A DNA stretch of 64,000 nucleotides from Patagioenas fasciata. Taxonomy: Eukaryota; Chordata; Aves; Columbiformes; Columbidae. This document shows, piece after piece, positions 11,801 through 24,480 of the stretch. The notes under the pieces are model-generated. The model saw only the letters and a program-made list of their open reading frames with translations, was not told the origin of the DNA and made no database searches. The number at the start of each line of letters is the position of its first letter. Positions within the stretch are counted from its first letter, which is position 1. The position numbers and the translations under genes were made by a program. The stretch is from NCBI RefSeq assembly GCF_037038585.1, contig NC_092522.1, forward strand, positions 47,405,661 through 47,469,660, written 5' to 3'.

Positions 11801-13650
11801 CTTAATAAATGCAGCTCTTTTCTGCTTTCATCTCTTCCCTCCCCACCACGCTCCCTTCCCCTTCTGGGATTTGTCTCTCGGTGGCAGAGCTCAGCAGCAT
11901 CTGTGAAGTGGAAATGAGCAGGCAGTATGGCAGATCAAAATGAAGCCGTCGGTATGCTCGGGAAGTTGCTGCCCTCCCAAGCCCCCCTCCACTCCTCCCT
12001 CTAAAATCCTGGGGCTCTGCCAAAGACCTAGCGAAGCAGGGCAGAAGGGAAAAAAGGGAGTGAGGGAGGGCCAGTGTCCTTGCAAAGCCTATGCTGCTCC
12101 TGAGTGCAGCAGAGGCTCTGCAGGAATGCTGGTATTTCTGGTATGTAATGAGCTGCAGTTGGTTTTTAGCAGGCTGGGAGCAGGGAGGGACAGAGAGGGC
12201 TCCCATACACTTTGCTCAGTGCAGAAATGGCACCACAACAGATACTAGCAGTTATCTGTCTTAAACATGTCTTTGGTGCAAACATCCAGCAATCTTACAT
12301 TCACCCTTTCATAGGGGAAATACAGCCTGGGAACTTTTCTGGCACTACTGAGAAACCAAAAGTCATGCAAAAATAGTAAATTTTATGTATAAAAAATAGA
12401 TGCTGGTACCAGATCTTCAGCTGTCATTACCTGGCAGGGCTCCACCAAATTTCCATGCACCAGGCCACACCAGCTGAGGGTCTGATCCTTAGTTCAAATG
12501 TGGGGTGAGTCGGGAGGTAAAGAAGCTCAACACAACTCCTAGCTCACAGGGGCATGCCCCTCCTGACAGCTTAGGGCTACTTTTCCAAACGCAGCAGGTG
12601 CCATGGTTTCACAGTGTATCTCTGCTCTCCATGGCAGCAATGATAAGACCTGTAAGGAGCTGCAAATGTATCATCAACAGATCCCAAGGCTACAGCTTGG
12701 GGCCCAAGAGGGCTGTTGCTTTGGCCATGACTTTCTCAGATAAAGAGCACAGCCTGCCATGGGGCCAGTGTCCCCAGCAGTGCCAAGCGAGATGTGAGAA
12801 ATAAATTTAAAATAGGCGATTGACCCACAGAAACAATCAGACCATTTGTTTCCACAAGGATTGCTTGCAGTGGGCAAAAGCAATTAGTGTGAAGCCAAAG
12901 ATTTACCTTCCCTAGCACTTCCCTACCTGGGTTTAACAGAACTGCAGACCCAGTAAGAAGCAGGGGGGGGAAGACATAGCCTTGCTGCGGAGCTGCTGTG
13001 CTGCAGATGAATGACTTGGCCTGTTTATTAAACAAGCCCATTCAAGCTTCCGCTCCACGGCCATTTGCTTGATGGGTTTGAACAATAATGAACTAGGATT
13101 AAAAAAAACCCTGCCCCTGAGAAATTCAGGCTGCTCCAGCAAATGGGATCATATAAAGTTGGTAGTATCATGTGGCCTGCTAATGTTCAGAAATGACATC
13201 CACGTACCCCGAGCTTATTCAAACCAGCATTTTGCTTTGTTTTTGGTGAATAGGGTGACCTGCAGGTTAAGCATCAGAGAGACATTTGGGAGGAATTAAA
13301 CAGACAAAGGTGGGGATGGAGCACGAAAGGAAATTCTTTCAAGAGCTTTAGCATAAAACATCCTTCTATAAAGGAATTTGCGAGACAAGGCTTTAGATGA
13401 GACAGTTGTCCTCCCAGGAAAAACATCATGAAGTTGTTACACAGAAACTTATTAAAGAAAAAAGTCAGCCGATGCCACAAGATGATATCTCAGTAGTCCC
13501 AGATGTTTGCTGCTCTGGGAAAAAGGAGAAAAGATTACTCTCAGAAACTCACCCTGTGTCAGCAGGGTACTCAAAGAAACTTGGAGCGAGTTTGTAAAAT
13601 AAAGAAAGATGCTGCTCCTTGGAGTAATATAGGCAGCAGCCATAAATAGC
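11800..13650. other. Intergenic DNA, no gene recognised
   Basis: Short overlapping open frames on both strands without any recognisable protein. No repeat is identified. Confidence 0.5.
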
Positions 13651-13654
13651 TAGC

Positions 13655-13840
13655 TGCTATTTCAAAAGGCTGAATGAATCCTGATGGCCCGTACTGGGCA
13701 GAAACCAGTATGATGGCTGCCATGGGACTGGGAATTGGAAAACCTGGTTTCATTCCTGTTCATGTAATGCATTTTCTGTTTGCCTCCATTTCTCTGAGTA
13801 ACACCGGAAAATCACTTCTTCCTTTCCCCCAAGGTCATGA
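13655..13840 (+). repeat. Possible MIR/CORE-SINE relic
   Basis: Words such as 'catgggactgggaattggaaaacctggttt' (split here as CATGGGACTGGGAATTGG and AAACCTGGTTT) match the order 'ctgggactcaggagacctgggtt' of the amniote CORE-SINE centre. The tail beyond is diverged. The match is short and this is a low-confidence call. Confidence 0.35.
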
Positions 13841-16800
13841 TCCTTTGCATGTTAAACACTGAGTACTGGGGTGGTCTCCGCCCCTGCATCCACCAGCTTG
13901 CTCGGTGGCAGGTCCTCTGCCCTCTGTTCAGGTTTTCAGCTGTAGCCATGTGGCTACTAAGGATAACTGCTTATGCTTGGGCCAAATCTTCAGAACTGCT
14001 CCTCGCTGTTACTACTCTGGTGAGCTGCAAGGGGCTCGTCTTGCTGCTGTCTGGCCACCGTTTTTTTCAGCAGTGTTATGACTGAAAGACTGTGGCACAG
14101 ATGTAGGGAAGGGAGGGGGAACCCCACTGATGGGACAGAAGATGAGGCTCCTGAGCCCTCCCAGCAGGATGCTGAAGGGATATGGCCAGGTCTTGTGTCT
14201 GTTGTCCCCCCTGGCACCAGCAGCCATCCTGGGGAGTCACAGCCAGCACAGCCCCTGCTGCAGGCAGGCTAGTGGGCAGGGGGAGCACAGCCAGCCACAG
14301 CAAACCCCAGGTGAGCCTGTGAAGCAGCTTTTTAATGTGTCCCCCCCAAAATTTCCACCATGATCAGCTCTCAGTTGCTGTGAGTGTAGGGCGGCATGCG
14401 TGGCTGAGCCACAGGAAGAGGGAGTGAGAGCAATGGCTATGGGCTCTCCCACCTTGCTCCTAGCCACCTTTAATGTTGTATATGCAATGAAGGGGAAAGA
14501 CAAGAGAGTGCCTGGTGTGCTAGCAAGGGTGCAATGCTTTAACCAGCACCTGGAGTGGTGGGAAATGTCACGAGGGGGTCTGGATCTGATCTAGCCTAGC
14601 TTGCACTGACAAATTTCCTGCCACCAGCTGTAGGCCAATATCACAGCTCTGTGACACGCAGATGCAGCACGCAGGCACCGAAGTGAGTTTTATTTCACAC
14701 TTTTCATTTTTTCAGGAGAAGTTTCCATGGATGTTACTGTTTCAGTGCAGCAGTCCCCTGTTTCAGTGTGGCCAAAGTCCTGCCTGTGACTTCAGTGTCG
14801 TTTATCAACCAGGGAAATGAGGTGAGAGAAGGCGGAATTGACAGTGGTTACCATTTGATTTTTTTTTTCCCTCCAGTGAGATAATCTTTTTTTCTCTCCA
14901 GGAGATAATCTGCAAAGCTTTGCTTGTGAGCAGAGGTGATAGAAGGTGTCCAGAGGCTCCATTTTCTCAGAAGCTCCCTGGAACATGAAACTGTTCTCTC
15001 TGGGCTGAAGCCAGCAGGAGAGGCATCTTACACTTGCCATTTTTGACCAAAGGATTTAAGGGCCATCCAGCAGAGTATCTAACTCTAAAAACACAAACAA
15101 TCAATTAGTTTTGGTGTTCTCAAATTGCTTCACTAAAGCAAGAGAGATAGGTAAAATGATAGGTTGTCTATGACAGAGCCAGGAGGTCAAGCAAAGTCTC
15201 TTTCCAGGGCATAACCACAGCACGTACCTTCCTCTTTGGTCCAGAGCAGTTGCACCTTAAGGCCTGTTGACCTGGATGAGTGACAAAGTTGTTATCTTCT
15301 AGAGGGTCAAAAGCACCTTTAATGTATTTTCACATATTTACTTAACACAGAAATAACCTGAGTCTTTACTACTCAAGCAAAAGGCAAGTTGATCTCATTA
15401 TTTATCTTCGCCTAGTATTTTGCTTCATGGGAATCTGCAAATGAGAAAAAAATCTACGTATCCTCACAGTCCCTGAACTCTAAGCATTTAATAAGAAATA
15501 AGCCATTAGTGACCCAACGCGCTCTCACATCCAGAACAATTTCCAGCTGAAACCTTGATGAAAATTGAGTGATTGAAAGCTTGCAAATGTTTCATGAAGA
15601 CTTTTCTCAGAACATCTAGTCAGATAGATTTCACAAGCGGTCTCTGCCCTCAGACAAATATGATATATACTAGATTCACCTTTACCCATAAACTGCTTGG
15701 TTGAGTGAGGCTTCATCAAAGAAAGTATGCTTTTCATCATGCTTTTTACTGGCAACAGAGCTATGCCCAGAAGCACTTTGTGCTAAGCCTTTTCTTGTAA
15801 ATACTTACAGGCTTATTGCCCATCCTCCCTCTTTCAGGACATGGTGGGGACTCAAGAAGGAAATGGTACTTCCACACAGTTGCTAGTTGGCCACTGGGAA
15901 GCCCTTCTCTGAAACAGCTTACTTCCCCCATACTTTTGGAGCTCAGCCTTAGTTGCAAATGTGATGCCCTTCAGTGTAATCAGTTATTTCCTTGCTCTGA
16001 GCTCTCCTAAATGTCTGATTGACCTTCGCTGTCCCTCTAGTTCTTTGTCCCTCCTGGCAACAGATAAGATAAAACCTGTCAATGTGTTAGAGAGCCCTAG
16101 CAGATCTTTCTTGTGTGCATTAGGTTGTAGTTGTTCCCTGACATTGTGTTGCCCACTTGTCCAACTTTGGCTCTGATTGATGGAAGCTAGCAAAAGTTGT
16201 TTGAACAGATATGGCAGCCCCATGACATGGAAAAAGACCGGGTCAGCTTAGGCTTACTGGTGTAAGAACTGAAGTGATGAAGCAGTCTCCCCCTGCATCT
16301 TTACTGCACATGTGAAAAAATGTTTTGTGCCCCGCTCTCTTGGCTGCTGGGAAGCAGAAGAAAGTATAGTGGGACCTGTCACAGTTGTCTTCCCTTTCTT
16401 CTTCCCCTTCCTCTCAGCCTCATTTCATCTGCCCTCCCTGCTCTTTCCTGCCCTTGTCCTTCTCATGCCTCTTCCTTAGATCTCTCCTAATAAAGACCTA
16501 AAATCCCATCTCTTTTCACAATGATCATGGCAATACAGTGGTATTTGTAAAGTCCTTTTGTCTCCTCTCCTTCTTTGTTCAGGCCCTTTTATAGCTATAT
16601 CTCTCTCGAGATAGCTCTTCAGATCAAGGACGGCCCCATGGTTCAGACCTGTATGATGCCTTGCCAATTACAGATCCAGTTCTGCTTGGCCCCTGCATCT
16701 GCCACAGCAGAACAGGGAAGCCACAAGTGCACCATAAAGCTCAAGAGCAGCAAGCCCTGTATTGAATTCACCTTTCTGCAAAGCGGGCTGGCCTTGTCCT

Positions 16801-19800
16801 GTGAGCTGGTCCTGTTGGGTTCATGGGATCCCATGTCTCTAGAGTGGCATGACTAGGCATGAAGCTTAGCAAAGAAGAGATTACAGTGATGGTCAATACA
16901 TCAACAACAAGTTAGAAAGACTTGCCTTTCAGAAAAGGGAGGCTCTAAATGCATGAAATAAGGCCTTCACCAAAATCTTGAGCATTAGGCTTTGGTCATT
17001 TATGAGTCTGACCTATGGAAACTGGAGCCAGGGGAAACATCTTTGCTTTGCAGATTAAGTCTCCTAATGGCAATGGACTTTGTTTCCTGGTGGGGAGGTG
17101 AAGCAAGCTGTTTGTGACATGCCTCATGGCTGCTTGGCAGGAGCCTCTCCTTGCTGCTGCCAGCTGGGGATGGGGTTAGGTGTTCATTTTCAGGACCAGC
17201 TGGTGCGTTCCCTCCTACAACACAACAAACAAACCAAACTCCAAAGAGCAGTACAGTTGCTGGACTCCTGGAAGCAATTGTAGGAAAACATCTTTTTGTT
17301 GGTTCACCTATAAACCAAAGGGAATGGCCTGCACAGGGCAATGAGGGATGAGCAGATCTGATGGGCTGTGTCTAGGCACCTGAGTCTTTACAGTCAACAG
17401 ACCTTGCTTGAACATCCCCTCAGCATCCCAGGAGGAGGCCAAGAGGGAGGCACCTGATCAGAGGTATCTGGCAGGGTGGGGTGGGCAGAGGGCCAGGAGT
17501 CCCGGGCAGCAGTGTGGGGAAGGAGTGCCTTTATACAGCTGATTAGCTGTATGATCTGCTGTTTCCTGACGCTTTTAGAAGATCCTGAAGGCCTGAAGAG
17601 GAAACAGTGATGCAGCGTTGAGCAGTAGCTACCTAATTTTCTCCTGGCTCCCTTGCATACCACCCACAGCTGGTGGGGTGAGGCTTCCCCAAGCCAGCAG
17701 CTCCACTGATGCCAAATCTTCTGGCTGACAGGGAGTGGGCACGTCGAGGTAGTGAGCTGCTGGCTACTTCACTGCTGTCCCAGGTTTTTAAGATTGGGAA
17801 AGCCGGTTGCTCTGTGCTTGTACTGTGAGTGGAGGAGGCTTCTTGTTTCCTGCTCTGGCTGCCAGGTCACACACAGCACCCTCAACCCTCAAGGAGTGCC
17901 CAGGACATTGTGGTGTTTAGACCCTCAGCAGCACAGACAAAACTGAGTTTTGCCAGCTGAAGGCTGAGCAGCCAGGGCCACTCCAGACATGGGACAGGGG
18001 GAAGGATGGAGCTGGAAGGGGGAGACAAGGGGGCAGAACCCAAGTGACCTAGAGTTCCCAACAGGCTAGCTATGGCCTCCTCAGCCCAACCCCTAAGCGG
18101 TGGCAGCAGGAAGCCCAGCTCTCCAGGACTATGGTGCAGGCAGAATAGGTGGCAGGGACATGGCTGTTTTGGTGCCCTGAGCCGTCTGCTGCCCTAAGCC
18201 TGTGGCTGGGGGCCAGCCCAGCAATACTTAGATCAGGCAGAAGCCTGGTCCCAAGCACGACCAGCTGCTCCATCGCTCCTACTGCGCAGCTGGCTCCTTT
18301 GTACCAGCTATTTGGCCTGGGGGCAACACAGGCAGCAGTGTTGCTCACTGACACTTTGCACAGCCTTTGAGACTGGTGCTACTGAATTTGTGGACTGAAA
18401 TGAAGTCTGGGTCTGACCTTGCACAGTGGGTGCAATGAATGGGGCTGAGCAGCAAGGGCACAAGTAAAGGGCTTGTGCCATCAAGAATGCAGCATTACTC
18501 TGGTCTGCTGGCTTTTCTCTACTTGCAGCCAGACTTTGGCAAATGCTGGGGTTCAGTCACATTGGGAGCCATGTAAACGCTGGGGGGTGTACACCTTCCT
18601 GTGCCTGGGCTGTGACAGGCTGACACCCGCTGTGACCTCCTCACCCTATGCCCTTGGCACGGCTCCTGGTATCAGATATCCCAACTTTGCACAGCTGTGA
18701 CTCCCACTGACGTGGGTCAGAGCTTTGCTTAAGGGACTAGAGCAACGGTACCGCTCCAGGCTGTTGTGTGATGAGGGTGAGTCACTGCTCCCCACCTTCA
18801 TGTACACAACAAGCAAGATCTGGACTTGTCCCTGCTCCCGTTCCCTTGGTTTCTACCAAGCCAGAGAAAACAGATCTGTGAGGGATGATCATCCTTGCAA
18901 GGACCCAGTCGGCACTGTGTTTGCCAGTCTTCTCTTCCATCTGAGTAGCAGTGGACACTAAAATAGAGACAGAACTTCTTTTTCTTGTCATTTAACTACA
19001 TTCTGCTGTGTTAATCACAGAAACAGATGTGGGAGAAACCAACTTTTTCACCCATGTCTCATTTTGGGGAGGGTTGCCCCCCTGGCACCAAGTGGCTCTG
19101 GGCTGAGCTGCACCAGCCTCTGCTGGGAGGGGCATGCTGGGGCTTCTAATGTCACAGTGCATCTACCTCCCTCCTTCTCTTAACAGCCTGCCACAGCAGT
19201 ATTCACTCGCTGTTGCTGTGCCTTAGCTATTTCCCTCAAGGGTCTGGTCAGCATCAGACATGCACATGTGCAACATCCATTTAAATCCATAATAAATGTG
19301 CGCACACATTTTGTGCAGTGACTGGCCCCCTGACTCACACAAAAAAGTGGTTTAAATGGGCTTGGAGGATTTGGACTGCCTTTAAATTTCAAGGAACAAG
19401 GCCCACTCCCTCATTCCCGTGCGCCAGAGACTTGGGGACGTGCATGTCACGAAGGACCAAGCTCACGCTGCTGCTGCATCCCCCCTCCCCAGCCACCTCC
19501 CCGGGGTTAAGAAACACGACTCCAGCACTTTCTCGGTGGCGTAGACTTCCTGTTGCAATCCTCCCCTCCCTCTCCAGCACAGGGGAAATCTGCTTAGCCT
19601 TTACTTTCTCACACATGTTTCAGATGTGCAGGGGTGTGATTGTAAACAATGTCATCGGCCGTGCCAGAGCTGTCTGCTCCTGCCGCGCTCCCTTCCCAGC
19701 ACCCCAGGGGTTCCCGTAACAGGGCGTAAAGCAAACAAAGCAAAACAGTAATCTGCTGTTCCAAAGGCATTTTTTTTGTTTTTAGAAAATGTTAATGATA

Positions 19801-20510
19801 GGTTATGTGATTACCCTAGGTTTGGCTCCACTTACTCTTTATTAAGCACATCTGGTATTTAGTAACAGTGTAAGTAGCAGGAGTTTTTCTGGCGCGCAAA
19901 TGAGATTATCCAATGTTGCCATGCAGTATGGAAACTCCTCAGGGAAGCCAGTGAACTGCGTGGAGATACAAGACTTTCTTGTCGGCCGGGCATCCAGCCA
20001 GAATAGCTAAAATATGTGGATTGGCACAGAGCTGTTGCCACGCAAACACTTCTGGAAATTTCTGTGTTTGGGCCTGCCAAAGCCTTTAAATGTAACATGA
20101 GTTTCTGTCTTCCTCAGCAGCCCGTCTGAAGCCTGAACTCTCCTGTACACTTATAAAGGAAAAATTTACAAAAAAATAAAAATCCAAGGCAATCTTTCAG
20201 TCTTGTTTCCAGCGTGCCTCTGCCAAGCTAACCATTTCACCGAATTAGGGGGAATTTCCTAAAACATTTGTTTGAGCTACATTCAGTGCAACATGTGGGA
20301 GACAACTGTGTTTCCTGGAGAAGAAAGGCGAGCTGTCTCCCTCAGTGGAGACTGCCTAATGTCTAGCAGGAGAAAAACAACCAGCCATGACAAGAAAATG
20401 TTTTTTAAAACTTGGCGTGAGAAGCAGGTTTTATTTATTTTGAATGCCTTTCCCAGTCTGGTCAATGTAGTATATGAAGAGAGGAATGGTGGAGGGAAGC
20501 CGGTGTTTTT
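13840..20510. other. Intergenic DNA, no gene recognised
   Basis: About 6.7 kb without a gene I can support. Local GC-richer parts (14.1-14.4 and 17.4-18.7 kb) give slightly longer open frames on both strands at once, as expected from composition. I see no tRNA, snRNA or splice-bounded exon chain. A region around 19.7-20.1 kb is AT-rich and free of recognised repeats and might be regulatory, but no specific motif stands out. Confidence 0.5.
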
Positions 20511-20511
20511 G

Positions 20512-20670
20512 TTAGGGCCCAGGGCTTGGAGTCAGGAGGTCTGGGCTCTATTTCTGGCTCCGCTGTAGCCTTCCTGTGGGACTTGGGTGAAGCTCTTGGA
20601 GGTAAGCTGTTCCAGCCTCTGAGCTTCTCTGTGCATTTAATGGGGGTATTGTTTGCCATTTTCATACACG
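20512..20670 (+). repeat. MIR/CORE-SINE relic, sense orientation
   Basis: The order of blocks is that of the CORE-SINE family: 'cttggagtcaggaggtctgg', then 'gctctatttctggctc', then 'cctgtgggacttgggtga' and 'cctctgagcttctctgtgc', then 'taatgggggtatt'. These correspond to the 'actcaggagacctgggttctattcccagctctgcc ... gtgaccttgggcaagtcac ... cctctctgtgcctcag ... aatggggata' series. It is strongly diverged but collinear over about 150 bases. Confidence 0.65.
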
Positions 20671-23600
20671 TTTGTGCGAACTCAGGCTCTGTGTCCAAAA
20701 TTATTAATCCTCTGCATTACTTAAGGAAAGGACTGGGAAGGGTATGAAGCAGAAAAGCAAATGTTCATATGTTGCTTGACCGTGCTTGGCTCTTGCTGTT
20801 GCAAGGCCTTTGGAGCTTTAAACTCGATTGCTCTGCGTCTAGGGATCTTTGTGGGTGTTCCTGACAAAGCCCCGTCAGTTTTGGCTTTCCCACCCCTAAC
20901 AATGGGACACATGCATTTATACCGCAACTTTGTTGACTTAGTGATGGTGCCCTAGGGAAAGAGTTGATCCGGGTAGTTTCTAGACTTTTTCACTGTGAAG
21001 AGACCATTCGTTGTGGAGACTGGCCATGAGCAGAGGACATTCATCACAGCAACTTAAAAGCACGCTGTGCACAACTTCTGTATGGCCAGCGACCAGCCTC
21101 AGCACTCGGGTGGTGCGTGGGGCAGCTCACAGCGCAGCAGGGAACAACCTGGGTAAAGCCTGCGGCAGGAGTGCAGAAGCACCCTGCCAGGCGCTGGCTG
21201 AGCTGCTGCCGGGTGGCTCAGCTGTCCTTTGCGGTCAACTTCTGATGCAACTTCCAGCCACAGGAAAGAGCATCTCATCCAAAGAGCTGAGCTGGCTCCA
21301 AGCTGCATACCAGCGTAAGTGGAAGAGGGGATCTGGCTCTGCTGCTGCATGCCTTCAACCACAGCAGCCATCTCCATCTCCAACAGAGGCAAGGAAAGGG
21401 GCAACCAGCAGCCTTTCATCTGTGAAGCACCACAACACTCTTTGGGAAAGCGGGAGAGGATTAGTAACAGTGGCAAAACAGGCATAGCTGTCCAAAGGAG
21501 AAACAGATAAGCCTGGGATTTTCCTGTCTTCTGACCCACCCTTTGATAAGCCCAACTAATAGCCTCCCCATGAGTTAACTTGGGCACACACAGAGCTGCT
21601 TTTCAGCCCAGTCTTGTCTCTGCAAACATCACTCCCATAACTGTGGCTTCTGTGGCTGTAGTGACATCCGTAGTTCGTGAAAGACGTTTTGCTTGATAGC
21701 TAATGGATGAGGATACAGAGGGTTTGCAGGACAGTGAGGTGTGAGGGAATGAGAATAATCTACAGTGTAAGGAAGGAAAGGACTGCAAGAATGGGGAATA
21801 AGAAGGTGTAAGACTCGAGGTGAGAGAACTTAATTTCCTCAGGGAGGCAAAGATTAAAGAAGAGAAAACATTGGATAGGGAGAACTGGAGTGGAGAGAAG
21901 AGCAAGGGAGAACTGACCAGCTAGAACAAAGAAACTGAGGAGAATGGTGGCCAGGAATGAATGGGAATGATTAGGAAAAAAAAAAAGAAGGAGAGAAGTA
22001 GGTAAAACCGTTGTGAAAACAAAAGGAGTAACATAATGAGCAAGAGAAGAAAAATGGTTTTAAAACACAATGCAAACCAGTACAGGAGAGAATGACATGG
22101 AGAAGACAGAAAAAATCAGGGGTAAAATAAGAGGAAAAATAAGACAGAGACGTTGGAGGTAACAGGTGAAACAAAGAGACACTGTTCTTAGGTTAATGAA
22201 GTTTCTTTCTACTGGTTCAGTATTGTGTTGCAGTGTTCCAAGAGGCATTTTGTTTCTGTGGCTCTTTTGACCACTTATGGCTGATTATTCTGGGTTCCAT
22301 GACTAAGGTAATTAGAAGAAAAGGAAGAGAAAACAACCTAAAAATCACCTGGATGTGTCACAAGGCTTTGTCTGAAGGACTGCTCCCTTCAGAGGGAATT
22401 GTTTCTGGAAAACAGCTGAGATGCTGACATCCCCAGTGTACATGTGGCTGGTCTCTGTGTTGCCCAGGCAAGCTGTTTGGGCTCAAAGATTTCTGAACCC
22501 TCCCCACCCACTTCGCTGCAAATGACTGTGTTCTGCCTGGGAAGGATGATGAAGGGAGGATCCCAGAAGAATCCTCTTGCCAGCACATCTCAAAATCCCA
22601 AAGCTGGCTCTGATACTGCAGGATTTGACCAATATTTGTTGAAAGTGGAGCAACTCGAAGTGCAGAGTAGCTTAGTTCTAGGCCCCACTCAGTGGGAAGT
22701 TAGAAAAGCAGGAATGGACAGTAGATTTCTCTTCTTATCTGACACTCCTTTTCTTTCCTTGCTTTGCTCTTAGTAACTTAGTGCCTTTTACTTATGTATT
22801 GAAGTGAAATGCAAACATTTTGCATTCAGGAGGCAGATGGACCTGGCAATCACTGCATCACTAAGAAACCTGGAGCCCTGGAGAAAACATCAAAGGAGAG
22901 CCTTTTCTCTGGAATTATATAATCCCTGTTATGCATTTGGGAATTAAACAACACCTTACAGTAGAGGGGTAGGGCAGATTAGTTAATATAAGCAAAGCGT
23001 GTAGCTGCACCGTACGTCTTAAGCCACAGTTCCATGGGATAGAAAATCTGGCATAAAAAGCACCCTGTGCTGGACCAACAAATCACAGCCAAGTGCTGCC
23101 AAGCACTGAACAAGCACAAACTTACTATGCTGGTTCAGTTATGTTTGACAAATTCTGGCAGACACCATAGTGAATCAGGTAATGTCTGTTCTTCAGTCAG
23201 CATAAAACTGGTATAAACATCACATCGTGTGCTCTGACTAATTCAACAGAAACATAATTGTGTGCTTAGGCCAGACCTGGGTCCAGTACACAGAACGAGG
23301 TACTCCTGCAGTGCCAAAATCTCGTATTAATGAAGTTGGAAGCAGAACCATGTGCATTAGCTGCGTGCTCTGAATTCTTAGGAGTGGCAGCAGTTCTTGG
23401 CAGGGGGCTTTTTCAGAACAATCACAAAAGCCTTTTTTTTTTTTTTCTTCTGGGGTGACTTTTTTTTTTTTCAAGTAATGTTAGCATTTGCAAAGACTGA
23501 ATTAGTCCTTTTGTTTGCTGCGTTCATTTATGGCATATTGTAGTCTCAGTACAGCTCATGTTAGGATGACCAGTTCCCCTGCTCTCCATCACTGTCATAT

Positions 23601-24220
23601 TGTCAAACGCAGTTATGCTGGTCTGTTTAAAGATGCTGACCAAGCAAAATGTTGACTGCATTGCCATGAAAGTACTTTGCCATACCAGAACTGTCACTTA
23701 AAATCAAACATTTAACTCATTTGAGATCGAAGGAAATAATTTGGTCAATCAAAACACTCCCCTTGGTTTGTCTTAATGTACATATCCCAGTGATGTGCCA
23801 GAACGGCCCTTGGTATTTTCTTGTTAAAGTTTCATGACGAAATTGAATAAAAGCTTGGAATGATTTCTCTACCTCTGGGCAAAATCACAGACTCTCAACA
23901 TTATGCTTAACCATCCCTGCTAGAGATGATTTATTCCTGGGGCTCATAAAACATTCTTGAAATAATAAAATTTTTGCCTTGTGACTGCAGCATATTGCAC
24001 CAAGTGTCGGGCGCTCTCAAAACAAGTTCCTAAGAGGATGTAAAAGGTAGACTGAGATCCAAGGGGAGACATTTTTCTCTTTTTTTTCTCATACTCCCAA
24101 GGCTCCTTCTCACTTCTGTAGGAAATGCAGTGCAGAACACGAAACTTGGCTGACTAAAAGGAACACTTTTCCTCATTTCAAAGAGGAAAGCAAGTCTCAA
24201 AAATTGAAGCTAAACCTGGG
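20670..24220. other. Intergenic DNA; purine-rich stretch and AT-rich block inside
   Basis: No gene is recognised. From about 21,715 to 22,175 the + strand is strongly purine-biased (long runs of A and G with few C or T), which makes the opposite strand pyrimidine-rich and gives meaningless Ser/Leu/Phe-rich open frames there. From about 23,510 to 24,010 the sequence is AT-rich, free of recognised repeats and dense in TTTAA and AATAAA words, resembling conserved non-coding DNA. Two T-runs lie at 23,430-23,472. Confidence 0.5.
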
Positions 24221-24224
24221 TAAC

Positions 24225-24480
24225 TGTAATAGCACTTGACACTTACATGCAGGTTTTCATCTTTTAGCCACTTTACATTAAGTAATGAATCCTCAGGACT
24301 CCCCTGTGGAGTAGGTGGCTGAGTATTATTAGCCCCTTTCTGCAAATGGGAAAACCTAGTCAGAGTTGTTAAGTACCTTGCCTAAAGCCACCAAGGAATT
24401 CTGTTGTACAGGCAGGATCAGAGGTCAGGAGTTTTTGTACTTTCAATTCCCGTATCTATTGTGTCACTTAAGTACAGAGC
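24225..24480 (+). repeat. MIR/L2-type SINE 3' region, sense orientation
   Basis: Collinear match to the well-known 3' half of MIR/L2-tailed SINEs: 'ctttacattaagtaatgaatcctca', 'cccctgtggagtaggtggctgagtattattagcccc', 'ctgcaaatgggaaaac', 'cagagttgttaagtaccttgcctaa', and 'ggcaggatcagaggtcaggag'. Every block of the family consensus that I know is present in order, with moderate divergence. It is an ancient, inactive copy. Confidence 0.75.
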
